A stretch of DNA of 64,000 nucleotides from Clostridiales bacterium (GTDB lineage Bacteria; Bacillota; Clostridia; Oscillospirales; Butyricicoccaceae), in assembly GCA_004555915.1 (NCBI GenBank), contig SFJM01000009.1, positions 62,001 to 126,000 of the forward strand, given 5' to 3'. Of the stretch, positions 24,816 through 33,908 are shown one piece after another. How positions within the stretch are numbered: position 1 is the first letter of the stretch; each line of letters opens with the position of its first letter. Both the position numbers and the translations under genes were made by a program. Below the pieces are notes generated by a model. It saw nothing but the letters and a program-made list of their open reading frames with translations. It did no database searches and was not told where the DNA came from.

Positions 24816-26585
24816 TCACCGCAAATCAGAATACATACTGTATAATTCTTTATAAATTCCACCTTTTGCAATGAGTTCCTCATGGCTTCCCTGTTCGGCA
24901 ATGCCATCCGAGGTCAGTACAAGGATTTTATCCGCGCCGCGGATGGTGGTCAGGCGGTGGGCGATGGTAAATACGGTACGTCCATGGGCCAGCTTGTCCA
25001 GCGACTGCTGTACCAGCCGTTCACTTTCATTGTCCAGTGCGCTGGTTGCCTCATCCAGAATCAATACCGGTGGGTCTTTTAAGAATACACGTGCAATGGA
25101 AATGCGCTGCTTCTGTCCGCCGGACAGCTTGACGCCGCGCTCGCCAATGAAGGTATCATAGCCGTTGGGCAGCTCGGAAATAAATCCATCCGCACCTGCC
25201 AGTCTGGCGGCTTCTATGATTTCCTCCCGTGATGCCCCCGGCCTGCCGTATTCAATGTTATGCAGCACGGTACCGGAAAACAGGTAATTGTCCTGCTGTA
25301 CCACGCCGATATGGGAACGCAGGGAATGCAGCCGGATGTTTCGCACATCCACGCCGTCCAGCCGCACCGAACCGCTTGACACATCGTAAAATCTTGGTAT
25401 TAAATTACTTAAAGTAGTCTTACCGCCGCCGGAGGGGCCAACAATGGCAATATTCTCACCGGCCTTCACATGCAGGTTGATATTTGCCAGTACCTCTCCC
25501 GCATCATCCTCATAGGAGAAGGACACATGGTCAAAATCAATCTCACCCCGGACATCCTGACAGTCGATGGCATCCGGCGCATCCGTGATATCCGGTTTTT
25601 CGTCCATAATTTCCAGAAACCGGTCGATGCCGGTCATGCCCCGCTGGAACTGCTCCATAAATTCCACAATCCGGCGGATGGAGGTCAGCAGGGTCTGGAC
25701 ATACAGCAGATACGCCACAAAATCACCTGCAACAATGACACCGTTCAGCAGGAACAAACTGCCGCATACCAGTACCACCAGATTCATCAGGCCGTCAAAG
25801 CCCCGGGTGGTGGCATTAAAGCCGCCCATCCAGAAATAATTGCGTTTTTTGATTTCCAGCCAGCGGCGGTTGCCTTCGTCAAATTTCTGCTGTTCGGTTT
25901 CCTCCTGGGCAAAGGATTTCACCACACGGATGCCCAGCAGGGAATCCTCTACCTGTGCATTGATTTCACCCACCTGCCAGCGGGCTTCCTTAAAGGTTTC
26001 CCGCATGCGGCGGTTAAATTTGTAGCAGCAGGCCAGCATGACCGGCAATACCGCGAAGGTAATTAATGTCAGCGGGATATTGACCTGTAATAAAATGGCA
26101 AAGGATACGGCAATTTTTACGCCGGCAATGAAGAATTCCTCAGGGCAATGATGGGCAAACTCTGTTACATCAAACAAATCCGAGGTAATGCGCGCCATCA
26201 GCTGTCCTACCTTGGCATTGGCATAATACCGGAAGGACAGCTTTTGTAAATGGGCAAATAATTCCCGCCGCATATCGGTTTCCATTTTCGCGCCCATGAC
26301 ATGGCCCACATTCGCCATGAAATAGGTGCCGGCGGTGTCAATCACACGCAGGACAAAATACAGGATACCCATACGGGCAATGACGGATACGGTCAGTTCG
26401 GACAGGTGGTATTGTGCCAGATTGGTGACATACCGGACAATGACCGGCAGCACCAGCTCACAAAGTGTCGTCATTCCCGCACAGAACAAATCCACAACCA
26501 ATATCGGCAGATACGGCCGGAAATACGGGATAAAACGGACAAATAATTCCCGGGTGGAACGGGTACGTCCATGTTGTTCGGACAA
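24816..26585 (-). CDS. ABC exporter half-transporter (fused membrane and ATPase domains)
   Basis: A 589-residue MsbA/BmrA-type half-transporter that should act as a dimer. Six membrane segments fill residues 20-310. The nucleotide-binding domain has Walker A GPSGGGKTTL, the signature LSGGQKQRIS, Walker B VLILDEATSALD and the H-loop IAHRLTT. The substrate cannot be predicted. There is no adjacent partner half-transporter, so a homodimer is likely. It lies between convergent MATE and divergent Mrp genes and ends in its own terminator. Confidence 0.93.
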   Translation of the reverse strand: MSEQHGRTRSTRELFVRFIPYFRPYLPILVVDLFCAGMTTLCELVLPVIVRYVTNLAQYHLSELTVSVIARMGILYFVLRVIDTAGTYFMANVGHVMGAKMETDMRRELFAHLQKLSFRYYANAKVGQLMARITSDLFDVTEFAHHCPEEFFIAGVKIAVSFAILLQVNIPLTLITFAVLPVMLACCYKFNRRMRETFKEARWQVGEINAQVEDSLLGIRVVKSFAQEETEQQKFDEGNRRWLEIKKRNYFWMGGFNATTRGFDGLMNLVVLVCGSLFLLNGVIVAGDFVAYLLYVQTLLTSIRRIVEFMEQFQRGMTGIDRFLEIMDEKPDITDAPDAIDCQDVRGEIDFDHVSFSYEDDAGEVLANINLHVKAGENIAIVGPSGGGKTTLSNLIPRFYDVSSGSVRLDGVDVRNIRLHSLRSHIGVVQQDNYLFSGTVLHNIEYGRPGASREEIIEAARLAGADGFISELPNGYDTFIGERGVKLSGGQKQRISIARVFLKDPPVLILDEATSALDNESERLVQQSLDKLAHGRTVFTIAHRLTTIRGADKILVLTSDGIAEQGSHEELIAKGGIYKELYSMYSDLR

Positions 26586-26665
26586 AATAGCATTCGCTTC
26601 CTTTCTATTTGTTAGTTATGCCTTACTAAGCATACCGCAATTCCCACCTGTTTTGCAAGAGTATC

Positions 26666-26693
26666 TTGAAAAATGTTTGATTTATGATATAAT
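26666..26693 (+). promoter_or_regulatory. Promoter of the Mrp gene
   Basis: TTGAAA (26666-26671), a 16-base spacer and TATAAT (26688-26693), about 85 bases before the start codon. Confidence 0.75.
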
Positions 26694-26779
26694 GACACCA
26701 TTCAACAAAGAAATCAGCAGGTTCGGGCGGCAAGAGAGCGCTGACCTGTCTGAAATTGATTCAAGGAGATGACGTAACA

Positions 26780-27592
26780 ATGGGCTGCAACCATGATTGC
26801 GAAAGCTGTGGCGGAAGCTGTGGTGAGCCGGAATCCCTGCTCAAGGAACCGCATCCGCTGTCCAATGTAAAAAAAGTTATTGGCGTTGTCAGCGGCAAGG
26901 GCGGCGTAGGTAAAAGTATGTGCACCTCCCTGCTGGCGATTGCCATGCAGCGCAAGGGCGCACATTGCGGTATTCTGGATGCGGATATCACCGGACCATC
27001 CATTCCGAAGGGCTTTGGTCTGACCGGTACCCTGGGTGCCACAGAGGAAGGCGTTTTCCCGATGGCTACCAAAACCGGTATTGATGTCTGTTCCATCAAC
27101 CTGCTGCTGGAAAATGCCGAGGATCCGGTCATCTGGCGCGGACCGATTATTGCCGGTGCAGTACAGCAGTTCTGGACCGATATTATCTGGAAGGATATTG
27201 ACTTTATGTTTGTGGATATGCCTCCCGGAACCGGCGATGTACCACTGACCGTATTCCAGTCCCTGCCGGTGGATGGCATTGTTGTCATGACCTCCCCGCA
27301 GGAGCTGGTTTCCCAGGTGGTTACCAAGGCTGTCAAGATGGCAGAGATGATGGAGATTCCGATTCTGGGCATCATTGAAAACTACAGCTATGTCCAGTGC
27401 CCGGACTGCGGCAAGAAGATTTCCGTATTCGGCGAGAGCCATGTGGATGAAATTGCACAGGCACACAATCTGGATGTACTGGCGAAACTGCCGATTGACC
27501 CGGCTCTGGCTGCTGCCTGCGATGCAGGCGCTCTGGAGGATGTTACCCTGCCGGATCTGTCCAGGGCATGCGACAAGCTCGCAGCACTGTAA
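26780..27592 (+). CDS. Mrp/NBP35-type iron-sulfur carrier ATPase
   Basis: A 270-residue P-loop ATPase that assembles or transfers Fe-S clusters. The deviant Walker A is SGKGGVGKS (38-46). The N-terminus carries Cys3, Cys7, Cys10 and Cys14, as in NBP35-type proteins, and the conserved CPDC (207-210) that holds the bridging cluster is present. DADITGPSIPKGFG and VDMPPGTGDV are typical. AAGGAG lies upstream of the ATG at 26780; an in-frame ATG at 26756 lacks a site. It is a single gene with its own promoter and terminator. Confidence 0.92.
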   Translation: MGCNHDCESCGGSCGEPESLLKEPHPLSNVKKVIGVVSGKGGVGKSMCTSLLAIAMQRKGAHCGILDADITGPSIPKGFGLTGTLGATEEGVFPMATKTGIDVCSINLLLENAEDPVIWRGPIIAGAVQQFWTDIIWKDIDFMFVDMPPGTGDVPLTVFQSLPVDGIVVMTSPQELVSQVVTKAVKMAEMMEIPILGIIENYSYVQCPDCGKKISVFGESHVDEIAQAHNLDVLAKLPIDPALAAACDAGALEDVTLPDLSRACDKLAAL

Positions 27593-27600
27593 ATCGACAA

Positions 27601-27630
27601 AAGGCACTCTGGAGACAGAGTGTCTTTTTT
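27601..27630 (+). terminator. Terminator after the Mrp gene
   Basis: GGCACTCTG-GAGA-CAGAGTGTC with a following seven-T run. Confidence 0.85.
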
Positions 27631-27718
27631 TGTACCAGTCATTTTATGGATATCTCAGCCGGCAAAGCTGGCGGTACCGTAAGAAAATTGTAAATTCTCT
27701 CTCCCTTCCATAAGGTTA

Positions 27719-27747
27719 TTGACAAAGCAGTCCATTGAAGATACAAT
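27719..27747 (+). promoter_or_regulatory. Promoter of the flavodiiron gene
   Basis: TTGACA (27719-27724), a 17-base spacer and TACAAT (27742-27747). Confidence 0.8.
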
Positions 27748-27796
27748 AAAAAAAGTGAGAATAGTTCCTGAAAAATCTGAAGGAGGACAACATACA

Positions 27797-28960
27797 ATGG
27801 CTTTAAATCATGTAACCGATTCTATCTTTTATGTCGGTGTAAATGACCATGAGATTGACCTGTTTGAAGGTCAGTATATCGTTCCGAATGGCATGGCATA
27901 TAATTCCTATGTCATCATGGATGACAAGATTGCCGTTATGGATACGGTGGATATCAACTTTGCACAGGAATGGCTGGGCAATATCGCAGAGGTTCTCGGC
28001 GACAGAAAGCCGGATTACCTGGTCATCCAGCATATGGAGCCGGATCATTCCGCAAGCATCGCAGAATTTCTCAAGGTATATCCGGATACCGTCGTCGTCG
28101 GCAACGCAAAGACCTTTGTCATGATGCAGCAGTTCTTTGGTGCAGACATTGCACCGAACCGTGAGGTTGTTGCCAACAAGGGGACACTGGAACTGGGTAC
28201 CCATACCCTGACCTTCGTCTTTGCTCCGATGGTACACTGGCCGGAGGTTATGGTAACCTATGATGCTGCGGACAAGGTACTGTTTTCCGCAGATGGCTTC
28301 GGCAAGTTCGGCGCTCTGGATGCAGACGAAGACTGGGCATGCGAAGCAAGACGGTATTATATCGGTATTGTAGGCAAGTACGGCGCACAGGTACAGGCAC
28401 TGCTCAAGGTAGCAGCTACACTGGATATCCAGAAGATTTGCCCGCTGCATGGCCCGATCCTCACCGAAAACCTGGGTTATTACATCGAAAAGTATGACAT
28501 CTGGTCCTCCTATGGCGTAGAATCCGAAGGTGTCATGATTGCCTATGCATCGGTATACGGCAACACCAAAAAGGCTGCGGAAATGCTGGCAGAACAGCTC
28601 AAGGCAAAGGGCTGCCCGAAGGTTGTGCTGACTGACCTGGCACGCAGTGATATGGCGGAAAATATTGAGGATGCATTCCGTTACGGCAAGCTGGTTCTGG
28701 CTTCCGTTACATATAACGGCGGTATCTTCCCGTTCATGCAGACCTTTGTCCATGGCCTGCTGGAGCGCGGCTACCAGAAGCGTACCATGGGTATCATTGA
28801 AAACGGTACCTGGGCACCCACTGCCGGCCGTATCATCAAGGGCCTGTTTGAAAAGAGCAAGGAAATCACCTGGCTCGACACTACCGTTACCATCAAGTCC
28901 GCTGTCAATGCTGCCAATGAAGCACAGATTGCTGCTATGGCAGAGGAACTGATGAAGTAA
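27797..28960 (+). CDS. FprA-type flavodiiron protein
   Basis: A 387-residue A-type flavoprotein. The N-terminal metallo-beta-lactamase domain supplies the diiron site: H79-x-E81-x-D83-H84 (QHMEPDHSA), a His in FAPMVHWPEVM, Asp in FSADGFGKFG and a late His in ICPLHGPIL. The C-terminal flavodoxin domain starts near 253 with IAYASVYGNTKKAAEML, which binds FMN. It reduces O2 to water and/or NO to N2O as oxidative-stress defence in anaerobes. GGAGG lies nine bases before the ATG at 27797. Codon use is strongly biased (GTT/ATC/CTG), suggesting high expression. No rubredoxin is adjacent. Confidence 0.93.
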   Translation: MALNHVTDSIFYVGVNDHEIDLFEGQYIVPNGMAYNSYVIMDDKIAVMDTVDINFAQEWLGNIAEVLGDRKPDYLVIQHMEPDHSASIAEFLKVYPDTVVVGNAKTFVMMQQFFGADIAPNREVVANKGTLELGTHTLTFVFAPMVHWPEVMVTYDAADKVLFSADGFGKFGALDADEDWACEARRYYIGIVGKYGAQVQALLKVAATLDIQKICPLHGPILTENLGYYIEKYDIWSSYGVESEGVMIAYASVYGNTKKAAEMLAEQLKAKGCPKVVLTDLARSDMAENIEDAFRYGKLVLASVTYNGGIFPFMQTFVHGLLERGYQKRTMGIIENGTWAPTAGRIIKGLFEKSKEITWLDTTVTIKSAVNAANEAQIAAMAEELMK

Positions 28961-28974
28961 ACCAAAAAAACACA

Positions 28975-29016
28975 AAAACCTCCGTTTCCCGGAATTGTTT
29001 CCGTGGACGGAGGTTT
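28975..29016. terminator. Bidirectional terminator
   Basis: AAAACCTCCGT and ACGGAGGTTTTTT pair around a loop of about 20 bases, between convergent genes. Confidence 0.8.
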
Positions 29017-29018
29017 TT

Positions 29019-30062
29019 TCATTTGATGCCCCGCTGATTCAGCCGGCGGTTGATTTCATCCATATGTGCCTGTGCATTGCCCTGGGTAATCAGCTCCACA
29101 TCGGTATGCACTGAGGCTTCCACGTCTTCCCCCTGGTACAGCTTCAGGGCATAATCCACACACAGCCTGCCCATTTCATAGGGATCCTGGGCAAAAACCG
29201 CGTCGATTTCCCCGATACGCACCAGCTCGGACGCTTCCTGCATGCCGTCAAAGGCCACAATATGCACATCCTTTTTTCCGGCATTGGCAATGGCACGCTG
29301 GGCACCTACTGCCATACTGTCAGAAGTTGTGCATACCACATTGATTTCCGGATGCTGCTCCAGCAGTTCGGTCATGGTCTGTTCTGCGGTTTCTTCGTCA
29401 CAGCCGCAGTCCTCCACACTGACTACTGTCACGCAGCCATCTCCAAGGGCATCCACAATGCCATATTCCCGCAGGTTATGGGTTTTATCCTCTGCCGGGC
29501 CCCGGAGTACCACGGCACTGGCGGTATCATTCTGTTCCACCAGCTTTGCCGCATATTGTCCCTGCTGATAGCCTGCTTTATATTGATCCGTGCCGATATA
29601 ACAGGCACTGCCTTCATATTCCAGTGCGGTATCCACCGAAAGCAGCAGCTTGCCGTTGTCCTCTGCCAGCTGCAGGGCATCTGCCAGATCCTCCTCATGG
29701 CTGGGTGCCACGGCAATCACATCCACTGCCATATTCGCCATGGTGGAAACCAGGTCCGCCTGCTGCTGGATGTTGGACTCATGGTTGGGGGATACCACCA
29801 TGACCTGTATGCCCAGTAAATCGGCTTCATGCTCCGCCCCGGCCTTGAGCAGGGAAAAATAGGGATTATCTGTTGCCTTGAGTACAATGCCAACATAGGG
29901 TGTATCCGTAATGTCATGGCTGCATGTCGAAGAGGCCGGATGCTCCTCCGGCAGCTCCGCAGAACCGGCACCAGCCTCCGGCCTGCCGGAAGAGGAACCG
30001 CATGCGCAGCACAGCATTGCCATGCATACCGTCATGCACAGCATATGGCAGATTTTTTTCAT
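29019..30062 (-). CDS. Sugar-binding substrate-binding lipoprotein (RbsB-like), orphan
   Basis: A 347-residue extracytoplasmic binding protein of the periplasmic-binding-protein type I family, related to ribose/galactose-binding proteins: YVGIVLKATDNPYFSLLKAG, VDVIAVAPSHEEDLADAL and the VVCTTSDSMAVGAQRAI hinge region are visible. The N-terminus is a signal sequence followed by CCACGSSS, an imperfect lipobox. The ATG at 30062 is preferred because AAGGAG lies nine bases upstream. No permease or ATPase gene is next to it, so it may be a sensor or share a distant transporter. Confidence 0.88.
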   Translation of the reverse strand: MKKICHMLCMTVCMAMLCCACGSSSGRPEAGAGSAELPEEHPASSTCSHDITDTPYVGIVLKATDNPYFSLLKAGAEHEADLLGIQVMVVSPNHESNIQQQADLVSTMANMAVDVIAVAPSHEEDLADALQLAEDNGKLLLSVDTALEYEGSACYIGTDQYKAGYQQGQYAAKLVEQNDTASAVVLRGPAEDKTHNLREYGIVDALGDGCVTVVSVEDCGCDEETAEQTMTELLEQHPEINVVCTTSDSMAVGAQRAIANAGKKDVHIVAFDGMQEASELVRIGEIDAVFAQDPYEMGRLCVDYALKLYQGEDVEASVHTDVELITQGNAQAHMDEINRRLNQRGIK

Positions 30063-30198
30063 GCGGATCATTCTCCTTTTTCCTATGGTTGCTCTCTATT
30101 ATAGCACCTGGGGCAGAATGCCGACAACTGATTTTCTATACAAAAAAGATGGATGGAATTGGATCAATCAATTCAGGAGCAACAAGCTCCCTCTCTGC

Positions 30199-30227
30199 TT
30201 GACACGTTCCAAAAAGCAGCGTAAGAT
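30199..30227 (+). promoter_or_regulatory. Promoter of the LCP gene
   Basis: TTGACA (30199-30204), a 17-base spacer and TAAGAT (30222-30227), about 36 bases before the start. Confidence 0.75.
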
Positions 30228-30262
30228 GGTAGTATATTTGCGCAAGGAGGCAATATGCGGCT

Positions 30263-31171
30263 ATGATACAGGGAAAAAGTATTGTTTTATATATTACCGG
30301 GCTGGTTGTGGCACTGGGACTGGTGTTGTTTGGCGCCTATCATTTCTTTTTCCATGATGTGGAATCCGATCCATCGGTACAGGAGCTGCTGGAATCCCAT
30401 ACCACTGTGGAAACCGATTCTGCCCGTACACTGGACTGTGTGGTTTTACTGGGTATTGATACCGAAGAAGGCAATGCCGGGCGGTCAGATGCCATCCTGC
30501 TGGCTTCCATTGACCGGGAAAACAATCAGATTCATCTGTGTTCGCTGGCCCGTGATTCCCGTGTACAGATTGCAGGCTATGGACAGCGCAAGCTGAATGC
30601 GGCCTATGCCTACGGCGGCGGTGAGCTGACGGTGCAGACCTTAAATGAGAATTTTGGTTTACAGCTTGCAAGCTATGTTGCGGTGAATTTTTCCGGCATG
30701 GCAGACATTGTGGATGAGCTTGGCGGCGTGGAGGTAGCGCTGTCCGAAGGCGAGCTGGCATATCTGGGCAGTGCCGGTCAGGGACTTTCTGCCGGTGACG
30801 CGGTCCGGCTGAATGGCAAACAGGCGGTTGCGTACAGCCGCATCCGCAAGCTGGATAATGATGACATGCGTACCTCCCGCCAGCGCGAGGTACTGGAAGG
30901 ATTGCTCAACCAGATACGGGATCTGGACGAGGAGCAATGTCTTGCCCTGATGGACAGGCTGCTGGCGCAGTGCACCACCAATTTATCCCGTGCACAGCTG
31001 ACGGCCCTGTTTGCCCAGCTGGCACCGAAGGATACCGAAATCCGGCAATATGCCATTCCTTCCAACCAGACCGCAGCGGAAGGACAGACCATCGACGGCG
31101 CATGGTATTATGTCTATGATACCCGCAAAGCGGGAAAGGAAATCCGGAGCTTTCTGGAAATTGACGGATGA
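30263..31171 (+). CDS. LytR-CpsA-Psr family glycopolymer transferase
   Basis: A 302-residue protein with one N-terminal membrane anchor (about 7-29) and an extracellular LCP domain. The family core is visible: VVLLGIDTEEGNAGRSDAIL, LARDSRVQI, and the late SRIRKLDNDDMRTSRQREVL carrying the Arg and Asp residues that bind polyprenyl pyrophosphate. LCP enzymes move teichoic acid or capsule polymers from lipid carrier to peptidoglycan. AGGAGG is upstream; the ATG at 30254 between them hits a stop at once. It is transcribed alone; the polysaccharide locus at 13-20 kb is a likely supplier of polymer. Confidence 0.9.
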   Translation: MIQGKSIVLYITGLVVALGLVLFGAYHFFFHDVESDPSVQELLESHTTVETDSARTLDCVVLLGIDTEEGNAGRSDAILLASIDRENNQIHLCSLARDSRVQIAGYGQRKLNAAYAYGGGELTVQTLNENFGLQLASYVAVNFSGMADIVDELGGVEVALSEGELAYLGSAGQGLSAGDAVRLNGKQAVAYSRIRKLDNDDMRTSRQREVLEGLLNQIRDLDEEQCLALMDRLLAQCTTNLSRAQLTALFAQLAPKDTEIRQYAIPSNQTAAEGQTIDGAWYYVYDTRKAGKEIRSFLEIDG

Positions 31172-31276
31172 TGCCCAGAGTTTTCCCCAGCCTGTGGAAA
31201 ATTCTGTGGTTTTCCGTTTGCTTTGGTACAAAAGTAATACCTTTTACTTTTGTGTGAGAAATTTCGTTACATATGT

Positions 31277-31305
31277 TTGAATTAATAACCATTTCTTGGT
31301 ATACT
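31277..31305 (+). promoter_or_regulatory. Promoter of the MBL-fold gene
   Basis: TTGAAT (31277-31282), a 17-base spacer and TATACT (31300-31305). Confidence 0.7.
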
Positions 31306-31339
31306 AATGGTATCCTATCGGCGCGAAAAAGGAGGGATT

Positions 31340-32248
31340 ATGTCTATGAAAAAGAATTCAAGTGTTCTGTTGGTATTCATTACCATGATGCTGTTTGGCC
31401 TTGCTTTTTCCCAGGACATGTTCCCGTATCACACGCCGGTTCAGCCGGCAGCAGATACAGCGGATCTGTTCGCTCCCACTTCGGAGGGTACCAGCATTCA
31501 TTTTATCAATGTGGGACAGGGGGATGCCATCCTGATCTGCAGTGGCGGAAGCTCCATCCTGATTGATGGCGGAGATACCGGCTCCGGCAGCATTGTGGTG
31601 GAATATCTTACCCGGCTGGGTATCGCCCGGCTGGATGCCGTCATTGCCACCCATCCCCATGAGGAGCATATCGGCGGCTTGCCTGCGGTACTGGAATCCT
31701 TTCCGGTGGATGCCTTTTATGCATCCGATGAACCCGGGGATACGGCAATCTGTCAGCAGCTGATGGATACCGCAGCGGCAAAGGGTCTGGAACCACAGTT
31801 TCCCGATATCGGTGATGTGATTTCCTTCCGGCATTCCGCTGCAACACTGACCACGCTGGCTCCCGGGCCGGACAGCGCGGAAATTTTCAGCTCCCGTAAT
31901 TCCAATGCCTGGTCCTTGGTGTTCCGGCTGGATGCGGAGGGCTGCAGTGCCTTATTCCCCGGTGATGCTACCTTCAGTGTGGAACAGGCCATGCTGCAGC
32001 AAAATGAAACCGCGTTGAACTGTGATATTTTGAAGGTCGGCAGCCATGGCGCCAATATCTCCTCCTGCCAGCGTTTTTTGCAGGCTGTCTCCCCTGCCTA
32101 TGCGGTCATTTCCTGTGGGGAACATGAACCGCCGGCACAGGAGGTATCCGATGCGCTGGAATCGCTCCATGCGGTTGTGCTGAAAACCTCGGCAGATGGA
32201 ACCGTTGTCCTGCACCTGCAGGATGGAGAAATTTCCAGAGTTTCCTGA
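31340..32248 (+). CDS. Secreted/anchored MBL-fold hydrolase (ComEC-like domain)
   Basis: A 302-residue protein with an N-terminal hydrophobic segment and a metallo-beta-lactamase domain close to the C-terminal domain of ComEC (HFINVGQGDAILICSGGSSI). The metal motif reads THPHEEHIGG, with Glu where the canonical motif has Asp; LFPGDATFS and LKVGSHGANISS are the later metal sites. There is no ComEC membrane channel. Of two possible starts, 31340 is four bases after GGAGG and 31346 ten; the choice is uncertain. The gene may encode an extracellular phosphodiesterase or nuclease, which is inference. Confidence 0.8.
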   Translation: MSMKKNSSVLLVFITMMLFGLAFSQDMFPYHTPVQPAADTADLFAPTSEGTSIHFINVGQGDAILICSGGSSILIDGGDTGSGSIVVEYLTRLGIARLDAVIATHPHEEHIGGLPAVLESFPVDAFYASDEPGDTAICQQLMDTAAAKGLEPQFPDIGDVISFRHSAATLTTLAPGPDSAEIFSSRNSNAWSLVFRLDAEGCSALFPGDATFSVEQAMLQQNETALNCDILKVGSHGANISSCQRFLQAVSPAYAVISCGEHEPPAQEVSDALESLHAVVLKTSADGTVVLHLQDGEISRVS

Positions 32249-32264
32249 ACCCACAGAAAAAAAG

Positions 32265-32288
32265 AGACCGGTTTTGCCGGTCTCTTTC
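32265..32288. terminator. Terminator between MBL-fold and YjbQ genes
   Basis: AGAGACCGG-TTTTG-CCGGTCTCT with T residues on the plus strand and A/T-rich flank on the other, between convergent genes. Confidence 0.8.
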
Positions 32289-32300
32289 TTATATTGCGAT

Positions 32301-32753
32301 TTATTCGCCCATTACCTGGAAGACAATTTCACGATGGCGGTCACGGGTATCACACTCCACCAGGGTCAGGTTCTGCCAGGGGCCAACCGTGATCCGTCCG
32401 TCAATAAAGGGGACTGTGATGAACGGGCTGAGCAGGGCAGCCTTGATATGGCTGGAGCCGTTGTCATCATGCCAGGTATTATGGTGTTCATAATGAATCA
32501 CCCGTCCGCGTTCATCGGTATAAGGGGAAAAGACATCCATTGCTGCCTTCAGGTCATGGTTAACCATGCCCGGTTCAAATTCCAGTGTGGTCAGGCCTGC
32601 CACGCCGCCGGTGGTAAAGCCGGTAACGGTACCACTCTTGATGCCATAGGTCCGGCATGCTTCGGTAACAGCCTGCTGGAAATCACCGGTTACATCAATC
32701 ATGCCCATATGTGCATGGGTATGGTATTCCTTCATTGAACTGTAAACTGCCAT
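32301..32753 (-). CDS. YjbQ/UPF0047 family protein (secondary thiamine-phosphate synthase-like)
   Basis: A 150-residue UPF0047 protein. The family features are visible: the early GFTTGGVAGLTTLEFEPGMVN region, HHNTWHDDNGSSHIKAALL with the conserved His residues, and GPWQNLTLVECDTRDRHREI near the end. E. coli YjbQ has weak thiamine-phosphate synthase activity; the physiological role is unsettled. It is downstream of the potassium-channel gene (28-base gap) and could be co-transcribed with it. Confidence 0.85.
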   Translation of the reverse strand: MAVYSSMKEYHTHAHMGMIDVTGDFQQAVTEACRTYGIKSGTVTGFTTGGVAGLTTLEFEPGMVNHDLKAAMDVFSPYTDERGRVIHYEHHNTWHDDNGSSHIKAALLSPFITVPFIDGRITVGPWQNLTLVECDTRDRHREIVFQVMGE

Positions 32754-32780
32754 AGGGAAAATCCTCCATATCTTCCATTC

Positions 32781-33803
32781 TCAATAAATATCATCGGTTT
32801 CATCTTCCATATGCTCTATTGTACCACGTGCCAGTGCATTTTTCAAATCCTCCGACAGATCCTGCAGCAGGCAGGCATCGGTATCCCGGTCCTGCTGTAC
32901 CTGCCTGACCTGTGCGGCAATCAGTTCAATTTTTTCCTCCAGGCCGCGCTGCTCCTGTTCCTTGCGCAGCTGTTTGATCTCCTCCAGCAGGTCCGCCACA
33001 TCCTGCTCCAGCTTTCGCTCATCCTTAAACCGTACCTTGTTGATTTCCTCCATAAATCCGGCGGTAATGATACCGGCAGGCATGGCAATCACAGCGGTGC
33101 CGAAGAACGAAGACACGATACTGACCATGCGTCCCGCCTCTGTGACCGGATAAATATCGCCATAGCCTACGGTAGTCAGCATAGCAGTTGCCCAGTAAAT
33201 GGCTTCAAAGAAATTGTTGAAGGTATCCGGTTCCACAGAAAACATAAAAGCTGCCGAAGCGAACAGATACAGGCAGGCCAATACCATCACCATGACCAGC
33301 AGCCGTCTTTCCCGCCGGATGGCACGATAGATATATAAAAAACTTCTGGCATAACGGACGGTTTTGAAAAAACGCATACAACGGAATACCCGCATGATGC
33401 GCAGGATCTGGATATACTGTGTCAATGGCATGGCTGGTATCCATGGCAAAGACAGGAACATCGGTGCAATGGCAAACAAATCAATCACTGCCATAGGGGT
33501 AAAGGGATACAGCATCATTGCCTGTGCCAAAGACCTCTGGCTCAGCTTTGGGATAAAATCCGCTGTCATCCACCGCAACAGGTAGTCAAGAATAAACAGG
33601 ATGGTAACCACCTGGTCCAGCATCACAATTTCCGCGGTCCAAAGTTTCAGCATCAGTGGGATGGCACTCAGAATGACCAGAATCAGAATATAGGCATCAT
33701 AGATCCGGCTGAGCCTGCTGTTGCGCCGGTCCTTATCCAGAACTTCATACATTTTTTTACGAAAACGGTATAGTTTGCTTTGTTCTCTTGTGTTTTGTTC
33801 CAT
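32781..33803 (-). CDS. Voltage-gated potassium channel
   Basis: A 340-residue six-helix channel. The S4 helix (about 130-153) carries repeated arginines at three-residue spacing (QILRIMRVFRCMRFFKTVR), the pore has the selectivity filter TTVGYGD (210-216), and S5/S6 flank it. The cytoplasmic C-terminus (about 250-315) is a charged coiled coil that would hold the tetramer together. The presence of a true voltage sensor sets it apart from simple two-helix K+ channels. Its physiological role is unknown. Confidence 0.92.
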   Translation of the reverse strand: MEQNTREQSKLYRFRKKMYEVLDKDRRNSRLSRIYDAYILILVILSAIPLMLKLWTAEIVMLDQVVTILFILDYLLRWMTADFIPKLSQRSLAQAMMLYPFTPMAVIDLFAIAPMFLSLPWIPAMPLTQYIQILRIMRVFRCMRFFKTVRYARSFLYIYRAIRRERRLLVMVMVLACLYLFASAAFMFSVEPDTFNNFFEAIYWATAMLTTVGYGDIYPVTEAGRMVSIVSSFFGTAVIAMPAGIITAGFMEEINKVRFKDERKLEQDVADLLEEIKQLRKEQEQRGLEEKIELIAAQVRQVQQDRDTDACLLQDLSEDLKNALARGTIEHMEDETDDIY

Positions 33804-33852
33804 TTCACTCTTATCCCATTGTCACGCTTATCCCATATGGATCCTGTTGCAA

Positions 33853-33883
33853 AGACAGCCGCTGCCAGATCGGACAGCGGCTG
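33853..33883 (-). terminator. Probable terminator after pta
   Basis: On the minus strand ACAGCCGCTG pairs with CAGCGGCTGT; only a weak T run follows, so this is a moderate call. Confidence 0.5.
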
Positions 33884-33908
33884 TTGTGAAACTTGCAGTA
33901 AATGAATC

